DNA from: Hyphomicrobiales bacterium
GTDB taxonomy: Bacteria; Pseudomonadota; Alphaproteobacteria; Rhizobiales; Rhizobiaceae
NCBI GenBank assembly: GCA_900471925.1
Contig: UCGV01000044.1
Location: 1 to 56,009, forward strand
DNA length: 56,009 nt
Direction: 5' to 3'
The notes under the pieces: generated by a model
What the model was told of the DNA's origin: nothing
The model's input: the letters and a program-made list of their open reading frames with translations, nothing else
Database searches by the model: none
Shown here: piece after piece, positions 17,413 to 24,958 of the stretch
Layout: each line of letters opens with the position of its first letter
Numbering within the stretch: the stretch's first letter is position 1
Program-made: the position numbers and the translations under genes

Positions 17413-17853
17413 ATGAAAATCGCAATCGGAGCCGATAGCGCCGGCAAGCCGCTGCTGGATGTGATCGCCTCACATCTTGCGTCAAAAGCCGATGTTACGG
17501 TAACGGATCTGAGCGAACCGGGCTTTTATGCCGACGTGTCGCAGAAGGTTGCCCAGAAAGTGATCGACGGTGAATTCGACCGGGCCCTGCTCTTCTGCGG
17601 AACGGGCATCGGCGTGTCGATTTCCGCCAATAAGGTGCCGGGTATTCGCGCCGCGTTGACCCATGACACCTATTCGGCCGAGCGTGCTGCCAAGTCAAAC
17701 AATGCCCAGATCATCACCATGGGAGCTCGCGTGGTCGGCCCCGAACTCGCCAAGGCGATCGTCGATACCTACCTCGCCTCCAGCTTCGATCCAAACGGTC
17801 CTTCGGCAGAAAACGTCAAGGCAATCGACCGCCTGGATGAAGCCAAACGCTGA
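17413..17853 (+). CDS. RpiB/LacAB-family sugar-phosphate isomerase, probable erythrulose-4-phosphate isomerase
   Basis: 146-aa isomerase of the RpiB family. The catalytic cysteine lies in LLFCGTGIGVSISANK and the histidine in ALTHDTYSAERAAKSNNAQ. The usual DHAG near the N-terminus is DSAG here. In tetritol pathways RpiB homologues (Brucella EryI, mycobacterial DerI) convert D-erythrulose 4-phosphate to D-erythrose 4-phosphate, which would finish the pathway started by the dehydrogenase and DhaKL across the divergent promoter. ATG at 17413 follows GAAAGGAAA. A perfect 13-bp hairpin follows the gene. Ribose-5-phosphate isomerase activity is the alternative. Confidence 0.82.
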   Translation: MKIAIGADSAGKPLLDVIASHLASKADVTVTDLSEPGFYADVSQKVAQKVIDGEFDRALLFCGTGIGVSISANKVPGIRAALTHDTYSAERAAKSNNAQIITMGARVVGPELAKAIVDTYLASSFDPNGPSAENVKAIDRLDEAKR

Positions 17854-17883
17854 AGCGAGTGGATCATCTATTGTGGAGGAGGG

Positions 17884-17924
17884 GATTGGGCCCGTCGGAT
17901 ACGCAATACTTGACGGGCCCAATC
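17884..17924 (+). terminator. Perfect 13-bp hairpin after RpiB gene
   Basis: GATTGGGCCCGTC pairs exactly with GACGGGCCCAATC across a 15-nt loop, 31 bp past the stop. There is no T-run, so it may be Rho-assisted or a 3'-stabilising structure. It closes the RpiB transcript before the broken dehydrogenase fragment. Confidence 0.5.
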
Positions 17925-17961
17925 AGAAGCCCAGCAACGCTGGGTGCCGAAGTAGGGTGAC

Positions 17962-18255
17962 TTTCCCTATGGCGTCAGCAAGGGCGCGATCGTCCAGATG
18001 ACGAGGCAGATCGCCGTAGATCACGCTGAAGATGGAATCGTCTGCAATGCGATTGCGCCGGGCAAGATCATCACCGGCAAGCCGGGTGTCGCCAACGATC
18101 CCGACGCGCTCGCCTATTCGCGACGGCGCACGCCCTGGCCACGTCTCGGCGAGCCGCGCGATGTAGCGGGGGCAGCGGTTTTCTTGGCCAGCGACATGGC
18201 GAGTTACGTCACCGGCGTCAACCTGATGGTTGATGGCGGCTGGATGGCCGGCTGA
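17962..18255 (+). pseudogene. Short-chain dehydrogenase, C-terminal fragment
   Basis: The frame begins abruptly at the catalytic YGVSK (Tyr-x3-Lys) motif and continues with NAIAPGKI, a PRLGEPRDVAGAAVFLAS element and the C-terminal GVNLMVDGGWMAG. The Rossmann cofactor half is missing and no start codon with a ribosome site precedes the catalytic motif. It is the 3' end of a deleted SDR gene. Confidence 0.75.
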
Positions 18256-18303
18256 TCAAGACGCCGGTCGGAATTGATATTTTCAATTGGAAGGAGACGG
18301 ATC

Positions 18304-18537
18304 ATGGAACTCGGACCGAAGGGCAAGACGGCCCTGGTTCTCGGAGGCGGTGGCGGCCTTGGCGGAGCGATCACAAAAACGCTGGCCGGCGAGGGCGCTC
18401 AGGTTGCTGTCGCGGATATCAACTTGCAAGTGGCCGAAAAGACTGTTTGCGATATCGTTGCTGTCGGCGGTGTGGCAATGGTGCTAACCGGAGCACGTCT
18501 CCAGCCTTTTACTGCAAGCCTGTTATCATCGCGATAA
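18304..18537 (+). pseudogene. Short-chain dehydrogenase, N-terminal fragment
   Basis: A good start (AAGGAG then ATG at 18304) opens an SDR cofactor domain (KTALVLGGGGGLGGAITKTLAG, then VAVADINLQVAEKT). After about 60 residues homology ends and the frame runs into the 3' end of the convergent ATPase gene (18509-19246). The rest of the enzyme is gone. Together with the C-terminal fragment just upstream it marks a deletion or fusion point between two sugar operons. Confidence 0.7.
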
Positions 18538-19246
18538 TCTCGTTCTTGTCGGTCTCCGACGTCTTGCGCACGCCGATCTGGCGGCCGCGGCGAAGAACGC
18601 AGATGCGATCGGCAAGCTTGAAGACCTGGTCGAGGCTATGACTGATGATCAGGACGCCGATATTGCGCTGTTTCAGCGATTGGACGATCGCCTCGACCTT
18701 GGCCGTCTCCGCGACACCGAGAGCCGCCGTCGGCTCGTCAAGCAGGATCAGTTTCTTTGCCCAGCGCGTCGCGCGTGCAATAGCCACGCCCTGACGCTGG
18801 CCGCCCGAGAGATCGCGGATCGTCGCATAGGGCGAGGGGATGCGCACATCGAGCTCGTCCACCAGTTTCTGGGTCTCGGCAATCATCGTCCTGCGGTCGA
18901 GCAAACCGAGGGAATTTGTCAGTTCACGCCCGAGGAACATGTTCATATAGACCGTCTGCTGGTCGGCGAGCGCAAGGTCCTGATAGACGACCTCGATACC
19001 GTGGGAGCGTGCCATCGTGGCGCTCGACATGGAAACCGTTTCGCCTTCGATGGTGATGGAGCCGGAAGATGGCGCATAGACGCCGGAGACGATCTTCACC
19101 AGCGTCGACTTGCCGGCGCCATTGTCGCCAACAAGTGCGACGATTTCGCCCGGATAGATATCGAGAGAGAAATTTTCGATGGCTACAACGGCATCGAAGT
19201 TCTTCTTGATGTCTTTCAGCTGCAGGACAGGTGCTGAGGCACTCAT
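18509..19246 (-). CDS. Sugar ABC transporter ATPase, single-domain
   Basis: 245-aa ATPase of the fructose/ribose type (FrcA-like), half the length of RbsA. Walker A is GDNGAGKST, the signature is LSGGQRQG and Walker B is LILLDEPTAAL, all intact. It probably acts as a homodimer with the permease at 20471-21448. It is the last gene of the operon that starts with the ROK regulator, 11 bp after the YhfX-like gene. Its 3' end overlaps the broken SDR fragment on the other strand by 29 bp, so the recombination scar touches this gene; the C-terminus MITGLQ still looks natural. Confidence 0.88.
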   Translation of the reverse strand: MSASAPVLQLKDIKKNFDAVVAIENFSLDIYPGEIVALVGDNGAGKSTLVKIVSGVYAPSSGSITIEGETVSMSSATMARSHGIEVVYQDLALADQQTVYMNMFLGRELTNSLGLLDRRTMIAETQKLVDELDVRIPSPYATIRDLSGGQRQGVAIARATRWAKKLILLDEPTAALGVAETAKVEAIVQSLKQRNIGVLIISHSLDQVFKLADRICVLRRGRQIGVRKTSETDKNEIIAMITGLQ

Positions 19247-19257
19247 GTCTTCTCCTC

Positions 19258-20457
19258 CTAAACCGGCCAGGATTCGGCTTCGCCGAAGCCATTTTCGATG
19301 CTTTCCACGGTGGGCATACCCTTCGAGATACCGGAGACCCCGACAACATAGGCGCGGGTCACGAAGGCCTGGCCGCGGAAACCGAAGACCGCGGTATCGC
19401 CGACCTTCGGCGCCCTGGCACCGCTTGCATCGATCATCGCGTAATAGTCGATCGCCGAAGGCGGCGGCACTTCAACACTTCTCAGTGCGGAAGCAGAGAC
19501 CGTCGGTTCATCCGATACGATAGCCTTGACGTCATAGTCCGGGAATATCGGGTCGATGTAGAAGCCACCGCCAAAGCAATAAGCCTTGTCGCCCGACAGG
19601 TGCGAAACTTCCGTCAGATAGCAGACCGCCGGCAGTTCCGGCAGGTCTTCTACGACGTGCAATGCGGTGGTGCCGTGCAAACCATTGCCGGGTTCGACCT
19701 GCGTCGCGCCGGCGTCAGCAAGGGCGGGCAGCATCACAACAGACGTCGTGCCCGGCGCGTTCACCTCGATAGCGTTGCGGCCGGTCTTTGCAAGCGCTTC
19801 TGCCGCTTCGCTCAACGTCGTCAGATTGTGCGTCGGGAGTACCTTGCGGGTGGCGTGATCGAAGAGCAGCGCCGGAAAGGTGGTGATACCGGCAAATCGG
19901 CCACCCTTCAATCGGTCGAAGGCATCAGCGACGGCTGCGATATCATCGGCGGCAAACCCGCCTTCATGACCGCGATAGAAGGTGTCGCCTTCCGCTCGGA
20001 CGCGGGCAAGCAGGTTCTGGGTGTAGCCGGCGGCGTCCGCACCGGCCGCGGCTTCACTTGCCTTGATATCGTTGAAAACGGTCCAGTAGTCCGGGCGGAA
20101 GGTCGCCGCAGCGGCATTCGCCTCATGGCGGGCAACCTGCTGCAGGTGGCCGAGATGGCCGACGTGCAGGCCGGCACGATGCGTAGCGCGGGCACACGCC
20201 ATGTCGACGGCGACCGAGCGATCGATGCCGCCGCGCATGACGGCGTGGCAGAAGGAGCTTGCCCTGCCGACCTGCTTGGTCATGGCAAAGATCTTCATGC
20301 CGAGGCGATCGGCCTCCGCCTTCAAAAGGCGCGTGTTGGCTTCGACGGCATCGAGATCAAGCACATAGGCATTGGCCGGGATCTTGCCCTGCCGATGCAG
20401 GGCAATGGCAGCCTCGATGAATTTGGGATTGCGGCGGCGCAGGACGTCGAGAAACAT
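19258..20457 (-). CDS. YhfX-like PLP-dependent alanine racemase-fold protein
   Basis: 399-aa protein of the alanine-racemase N-terminal (fold type III) superfamily, close in pattern to E. coli YhfX. AYVLDLDAVEANTRLLKAEAD precedes KIFAMTKQVGRA, where the lysine would bind pyridoxal phosphate. GTTSVVMLPALADAGATQVEPG and a C-terminal beta domain follow. The reaction is unknown for this family; racemase or decarboxylase/lyase activity on an amino acid or amino sugar is possible. ATG at 20457 follows AGAAAGG. It lies inside an ABC importer operon with an M20 hydrolase, so it probably acts on the imported substrate. Confidence 0.75.
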   Translation of the reverse strand: MFLDVLRRRNPKFIEAAIALHRQGKIPANAYVLDLDAVEANTRLLKAEADRLGMKIFAMTKQVGRASSFCHAVMRGGIDRSVAVDMACARATHRAGLHVGHLGHLQQVARHEANAAAATFRPDYWTVFNDIKASEAAAGADAAGYTQNLLARVRAEGDTFYRGHEGGFAADDIAAVADAFDRLKGGRFAGITTFPALLFDHATRKVLPTHNLTTLSEAAEALAKTGRNAIEVNAPGTTSVVMLPALADAGATQVEPGNGLHGTTALHVVEDLPELPAVCYLTEVSHLSGDKAYCFGGGFYIDPIFPDYDVKAIVSDEPTVSASALRSVEVPPPSAIDYYAMIDASGARAPKVGDTAVFGFRGQAFVTRAYVVGVSGISKGMPTVESIENGFGEAESWPV

Positions 20458-20470
20458 GGGAAACCTTTCT

Positions 20471-21448
20471 TCAGCGCGCCTTTTCGCGCAGCGAGACGGC
20501 AACGGCGGCAAGGATGATGAAGCCGCGCACGATCATCTGGTCGGAAACTGAAAGCCCCATCAGGATAAGGCCGTTGTTGAGCATGCCCATCATCAGCGAG
20601 CCGACCAGCGCACCGACGATCGAACCCTTGCCGCCGTTGAGCAGCGTGCCGCCGACAATGACGGCAGCGATGACCGTCATCAGGTCGGTTTCGCCAAGCG
20701 TGTATTTGGCGGCCTGAAGGCGTCCGGCATAAAGCAGCCCGGCAAGACCGGCGAGGCCGCCGCTAAGGATCAGCACCGTCATGCGGATGCGCGGCACCTT
20801 GATGCCGGAGACACTCGCAGCACGGCCGTTGTCGCCCGTCGCCAGCACATGCGCGCCGAAGCGCGTTTCGCGATAGACGATATGGCCGACAGCGATGGCG
20901 ACAATCGTCCACCAGATCAGCGAGGGAATACCGAGAAGGCTGCCGGAGCCGAAGAAGCCGGTGAAACTGCTGTCGGTGACCGGGATCGAACGCAGATTGG
21001 TAAGCGAGCGGGCCACGCCGGCAAAAAGGCCCATTGTTGCAAGTGTCACCAGGAAGGAGGGGAGGCGAACATAGGCGACCAGCGCCCCGTTGATGACGCC
21101 GATCGCGATACCGGCACCGAGCCCGGCCGCCACACCTGCGACGAGACCATAATCGGCCATGACGACAGCGGCGCAGAGTGCCGAAACGGCAACCGCAGAG
21201 CCGATCGACAGGTCGATCTCGCCAGCCGAAAGCACGAAGACGAGACCTATCGCCATAATCGTGACCGGCGCGGTTTGCAGCACGATATTGGAGAGATTGC
21301 GGGCCGTCAGAAAGCCGCCGTCCTTCAGCATGATCGCGAAAAAGAGGAAGATCGCGAGAAAGCCGAAATAGACGACATATTGCTGCAGGTTGATACGCTT
21401 GATGAGACTGCTACCCGACGCAATGGTCCCGGTCTGCTCAGTTGACAT
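20471..21448 (-). CDS. Ribose-type ABC transporter permease
   Basis: 325-aa inner-membrane permease of the RbsC/FrcC family with about ten hydrophobic segments. FVLSAGEIDLSIGSAVAVSA and VIVGGTLLNGGKGSIVGALVGS are family hallmarks. ATG at 21448 has GGAGGAA upstream. It pairs with the single-domain ATPase at 18509-19246 and with one or both binding proteins at 21504-23663. Confidence 0.9.
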   Translation of the reverse strand: MSTEQTGTIASGSSLIKRINLQQYVVYFGFLAIFLFFAIMLKDGGFLTARNLSNIVLQTAPVTIMAIGLVFVLSAGEIDLSIGSAVAVSALCAAVVMADYGLVAGVAAGLGAGIAIGVINGALVAYVRLPSFLVTLATMGLFAGVARSLTNLRSIPVTDSSFTGFFGSGSLLGIPSLIWWTIVAIAVGHIVYRETRFGAHVLATGDNGRAASVSGIKVPRIRMTVLILSGGLAGLAGLLYAGRLQAAKYTLGETDLMTVIAAVIVGGTLLNGGKGSIVGALVGSLMMGMLNNGLILMGLSVSDQMIVRGFIILAAVAVSLREKAR

Positions 21449-21503
21449 GTTTGTTCCTCCGAAGAGCGGGGAATGGGCGGGAGGCGGACCTCCCGCCGGC
21501 AGA

Positions 21504-22568
21504 TTATTTCATCGCTTCGGCAATGCTTGCCGGAACGTCCTTGTTCAACGATTTCTTCCAGCCATCCTTGACGGTGTCCTTGGTCACCGCAAGCGAGTCG
21601 ACGACGAGGAAGGGGGCAGCACCCTTGCCGATCAGCGAACCTGCCGCTGCGCGCGCAACAGTAACGCCGATATTATAGGCTTCGTCGGCAACAAGTGCCG
21701 AGACGTTGCCACCCTTGACCATGTCGAGGGCCGCCGGCTCGTTGAGATCGAGGGTGACGATCTTCGTATGGCTGTTGCCCGCCGCACGCAGCGTCGACAA
21801 GACACTCAAGGCAGGCTCGGCCCAGGTGACATAGATGCCGTCGAGATCCGGATTTTGCGTCACCATCGCCTGGGCGATCTCTTCCGCGCGAGCCGGATCG
21901 GCCATGCCAGCTTGTGCGGTAATCTTCATGTCGGGGTAGTCTTGCTCGATCGTCGACTTGAAGGCGCCGTCTCGCTGGTTCGTCACGTAAAAGTCGGCGT
22001 CGTGGAAGATGTAGCCGACCTTGCCCTTCTTGCCGAGCGCCTCGGCCATTGCGACACCCGCCTTGTGGCCCATCTGGTAGAGGTCGTCGGAAACGATCGT
22101 CACATAATCCTTGCCCTGCACATAGCCTTGCGGGGAGTTGTCGACAAAGGCGAGCTTCACGCCGGCCTTCAATGCGGGATCGTATACCGAGGCGGCAGTT
22201 GCCGGATCGACGGGCAGCGACAGGATGATCGACGGTTTCTTGGCGAGCACCGTCTCCACATCGGATTTCTGGCGCGCGGCGTCGAAGCCGGCGTCGGTCT
22301 GGGCGACTACCGCGATGCCGAGACGCTTGAATTCGTCTTCGGCACCGCTGTTGACCGCATTGGTATATTCACTCATTTCATGCCAGACGAGGGCGGCGGT
22401 GAACTTGCCGTCCTTGATCTTCTGCTCTTCGTCCGGCGTCAGAACCATGCTCGCTGCCGGAGTGGGCTTTTCGCCATGCGGACCGCTGGTGGCGCCTTCG
22501 GCTGCAAAAGCATGGCTGGTGATGAAGGTCGCCGCCAACAACGCCGGGATCGTCAGAAATCTGCGCAT
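21504..22568 (-). CDS. ABC transporter sugar-type binding protein, copy 2
   Basis: 354-aa periplasmic binding protein of the Peripla_BP_4 type with a Sec signal peptide (LTIPALLAATFITSHAFAAEG). It shares long blocks with the upstream neighbour, such as QTDAGFDAAR, GKVGYIFHDA, YVTNQRD, AFKSTIE and DLDGIYVTWAEPA, so the two are tandem paralogues. ATG at 22568 follows AGGAGG. Two binding proteins for one permease could widen the substrate range or separate anomers or epimers. Confidence 0.9.
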   Translation of the reverse strand: MRRFLTIPALLAATFITSHAFAAEGATSGPHGEKPTPAASMVLTPDEEQKIKDGKFTAALVWHEMSEYTNAVNSGAEDEFKRLGIAVVAQTDAGFDAARQKSDVETVLAKKPSIILSLPVDPATAASVYDPALKAGVKLAFVDNSPQGYVQGKDYVTIVSDDLYQMGHKAGVAMAEALGKKGKVGYIFHDADFYVTNQRDGAFKSTIEQDYPDMKITAQAGMADPARAEEIAQAMVTQNPDLDGIYVTWAEPALSVLSTLRAAGNSHTKIVTLDLNEPAALDMVKGGNVSALVADEAYNIGVTVARAAAGSLIGKGAAPFLVVDSLAVTKDTVKDGWKKSLNKDVPASIAEAMK

Positions 22569-22595
22569 TGCATTCCTCCTGATGATGGGCGCCAG

Positions 22596-23663
22596 TTACT
22601 TCGCAGCGTCGAGGATCGATTGCGGAGCGTCGCGGTTCAGCGAATTCTTCCAGCCCTCGGAAACCGTGTCCTTGGTGACGGTCAGCGCCGGCGCAACGAT
22701 GAACGGCGGGGTATCCTGGCCGAGCAGCGACTTCATGCCCGTGGTGGCCATGGCGCGGCCGAGTTCATAGGCCTTGTCGGCGACGATCGCCGTGACATTG
22801 CCGCCCTTGACCATGTCGAGGCCAACGGGTTCGGAGAGATCGAGCGTCACGACCTTTGTCTTGGTGTTTCCGTTGGAGCGCAGTGCCGCGAGCACGCCTT
22901 CGGCCGGCTCTGCCCAGGTAACGTAGATGCCGTCCAGGTCCGGGTTCTTCAGCAGCATCGCGTTGGCGAGTTCTTCGGCGCGGGCCGGATCGGAAATGCC
23001 CTGCTCGGCGACGATCTTGATATCGGGATAATTGTTCTCGATCGTGGACTTGAATGCCTGGTCGCGCTGGTTGGTCACGTAGTAGCTGGCATCATGGAAG
23101 ATGTAGCCGACCTTGCCCTTGCCGCCGATCGCCTTGGCGAGAGCATCGGCTGCCTGCTTGCCCATCTGATAGAGGTCGTCGGTTACGATCGCCGCATAGT
23201 CGGTCCCGTGCTTGTAGCCGGTCGGCAGGTTGGAGAGGAAGACGAGCTTGGAGCCGTCCTTCACGGCCTGGCTGAAGGCTTCGGCAGAGGTGGTCGGGTC
23301 GAGCGGTAGCGCAAGGATGACATTCGGCTTGGCAGCGAGCGCGGTTTCGATGTCGCTGCGCTGGCGTGCTGCGTCGAAGCCTGCATCGGTCTGCACGATG
23401 ACATCGACGCCGGCCTTTGCGAATTCGTCCTTGGCGCCGGCCGAAACCGCGTTGGTGAAGTCGGACGATGTGTGCCACAAGAGGGCAGCCTTGTAGCCCT
23501 TGCCTTTCAATGCGGACAGGTCGCTATCGGAGAGCGTGATCTTTTCGCTCGGCGTCGCGGCCTCTCCCGAGGGGCCAACCGTCTGCGCATGGGCAGCGGC
23601 GCCGGACAGGACAGCGCCGGTCAGGAGCGCTGCATTCAACAGGTTTTTCAAAAGCATCGTCAT
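22596..23663 (-). CDS. ABC transporter sugar-type binding protein, copy 1
   Basis: 355-aa periplasmic binding protein with a signal peptide (KNLLNAALLTGAVLSGAAAHAQ). The body matches the next gene throughout (TDAGFDAARQRSDIETAL, GYIFHDASYYVTNQRD). ATG at 23663 has AAAGGGA at proper spacing; a longer upstream frame is discarded because it lacks a ribosome site and would disturb the signal peptide. It follows the M20 hydrolase gene by 35 bp. The conserved proline-rich mature N-terminus (VGPSGEAATPSEK) is shared by both copies. Confidence 0.9.
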   Translation of the reverse strand: MTMLLKNLLNAALLTGAVLSGAAAHAQTVGPSGEAATPSEKITLSDSDLSALKGKGYKAALLWHTSSDFTNAVSAGAKDEFAKAGVDVIVQTDAGFDAARQRSDIETALAAKPNVILALPLDPTTSAEAFSQAVKDGSKLVFLSNLPTGYKHGTDYAAIVTDDLYQMGKQAADALAKAIGGKGKVGYIFHDASYYVTNQRDQAFKSTIENNYPDIKIVAEQGISDPARAEELANAMLLKNPDLDGIYVTWAEPAEGVLAALRSNGNTKTKVVTLDLSEPVGLDMVKGGNVTAIVADKAYELGRAMATTGMKSLLGQDTPPFIVAPALTVTKDTVSEGWKNSLNRDAPQSILDAAK

Positions 23664-23698
23664 GTTCCCTTTTTCTGCGTTATGATGATGTTGTTGCG

Positions 23699-24958
23699 TC
23701 AGTTCTCGATGCCGCAATAGCGCGCCATGAAGGTGGCAAAGGCCACGATCCCGGCGAGATATTCCTCGACATCGACATGCTCCTCGAACGTGTGGCAGTT
23801 TCTGATGTCGCCGGGCGCGCAATAGACGGCGGGCACGCCCAGCCGATTGACGAAGAAGGGCGATTCCGACCAGAAGGGGGCGCCTCTCACCTGGCCTCTG
23901 CCGGCCATCGCTTCGCTGACTGACTGCGTCAGCAGCGCAACTTCGGGAAGACCTGGATCGATCTCAGCGGCCGAGCCGCCGACGGCATGATCGCGGCCGG
24001 CGGGATAGCTGATCTCAATCTTGATCTCGGGGTCCGCGACAGCGCCGCGGATCACCGCTTCCATTGCTTGCGCGGCATCGGTGAGGGATTCCCCCGGCAG
24101 CAGTTTGCGGATCAGTGAGAGCTTGCATTCTTCAGGAACGGCGATGAAGCCGCCACCGGAAAGGCCTGTGATCAGCAGGAAGCCCCGACCGATCAGTGCG
24201 TGCTCAGCTCGAGCGGAAATTTCGTCTGAATGGCTCCAGAGCGCCGACATCACGGCGTGGCTTGCCTTGAGCGCATCCTTGCCGAGTTCCGGCACGCCAA
24301 AATAGGCTGATTTACCGGTGATCTTGATATCGGCAATGAAGAAACCGATCTGCGCCGTGTAAACGGCAAGCTGCGTCGGCTCGACGTAGACGGCAAAGTC
24401 GGTCTTTGCCACCGCACCGGTCTCGATCAGCGCCGTGTAGGCCTTGATGCCGGCCGAAACACCCGAATCGGGCTCACCACTTTCCTCATCACCCACGAAA
24501 GCAAAGGCGACATCGCCCTTGAGCCTGATGCCGGCCCGGTCGAGCAGTGACAAGGCCGCAAGCGAGGTGCAGATGCCGGCCTTGAGATCGCCCGAGCCTC
24601 TGCCCCAGATCTGGCCATCGATGACAGCGCCGCTGAAGGGATCCTCGCGTACGGTTCCGGCCCAATGCTCGCGCCATCCGTCGACATGAACCGTATCCGT
24701 GTGGCCGATGAAGAGCAGGCGCTTGCCCCCGCCGGCACCTTGGCGCTCGCCCCAGATATTGGGCCGCCCCGGCAGGAAATCGGCCGTGCCGATATTTCCG
24801 ATCGCGCGGGATGTCATCTCTTCCTTCAGCAGGGAAACGAAGTTGGCCTCATTGCCGGTAATGCTCTGGCGAGCGATTGCAGCCTGCAGCAGCGAAAGAG
24901 CATCGTCGCGATCGAGGACGGCTGCAAGCCGCTGTGAAAGATCCGCGTCCTTTGTCAT
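23699..24958 (-). CDS. M20-family metallohydrolase (ArgE/DapE-like)
   Basis: 419-aa zinc-dependent deacylase or peptidase. The metal motifs are HTDTVHVDGW (first His/Asp), WGRGSGDLKAG (bridging Asp), GDEESGEPDSG (general-base Glu and metal Glu) and a late CHTFEEHVD histidine. No signal peptide is seen, so it is cytoplasmic. ATG at 24958 overlaps the stop of the ROK regulator as ATGA. Within the importer operon it likely removes an acyl or amino-acid group from the imported compound, so an N-acylated amino acid or amino sugar is a reasonable substrate class. Confidence 0.82.
   Translation of the reverse strand: MTKDADLSQRLAAVLDRDDALSLLQAAIARQSITGNEANFVSLLKEEMTSRAIGNIGTADFLPGRPNIWGERQGAGGGKRLLFIGHTDTVHVDGWREHWAGTVREDPFSGAVIDGQIWGRGSGDLKAGICTSLAALSLLDRAGIRLKGDVAFAFVGDEESGEPDSGVSAGIKAYTALIETGAVAKTDFAVYVEPTQLAVYTAQIGFFIADIKITGKSAYFGVPELGKDALKASHAVMSALWSHSDEISARAEHALIGRGFLLITGLSGGGFIAVPEECKLSLIRKLLPGESLTDAAQAMEAVIRGAVADPEIKIEISYPAGRDHAVGGSAAEIDPGLPEVALLTQSVSEAMAGRGQVRGAPFWSESPFFVNRLGVPAVYCAPGDIRNCHTFEEHVDVEEYLAGIVAFATFMARYCGIEN

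Noticed and set aside
19231..20517. 428-codon frame antisense to the YhfX-like gene
   Set aside because: No recognisable motif or ribosome site, and the opposite strand carries the PLP-protein signature.
21390..23309. 639-codon open frame antisense to the two binding-protein genes
   Set aside because: It mirrors two well-supported paralogous genes, shows a repeated pattern only because they are duplicates, and has no ribosome site or domain.
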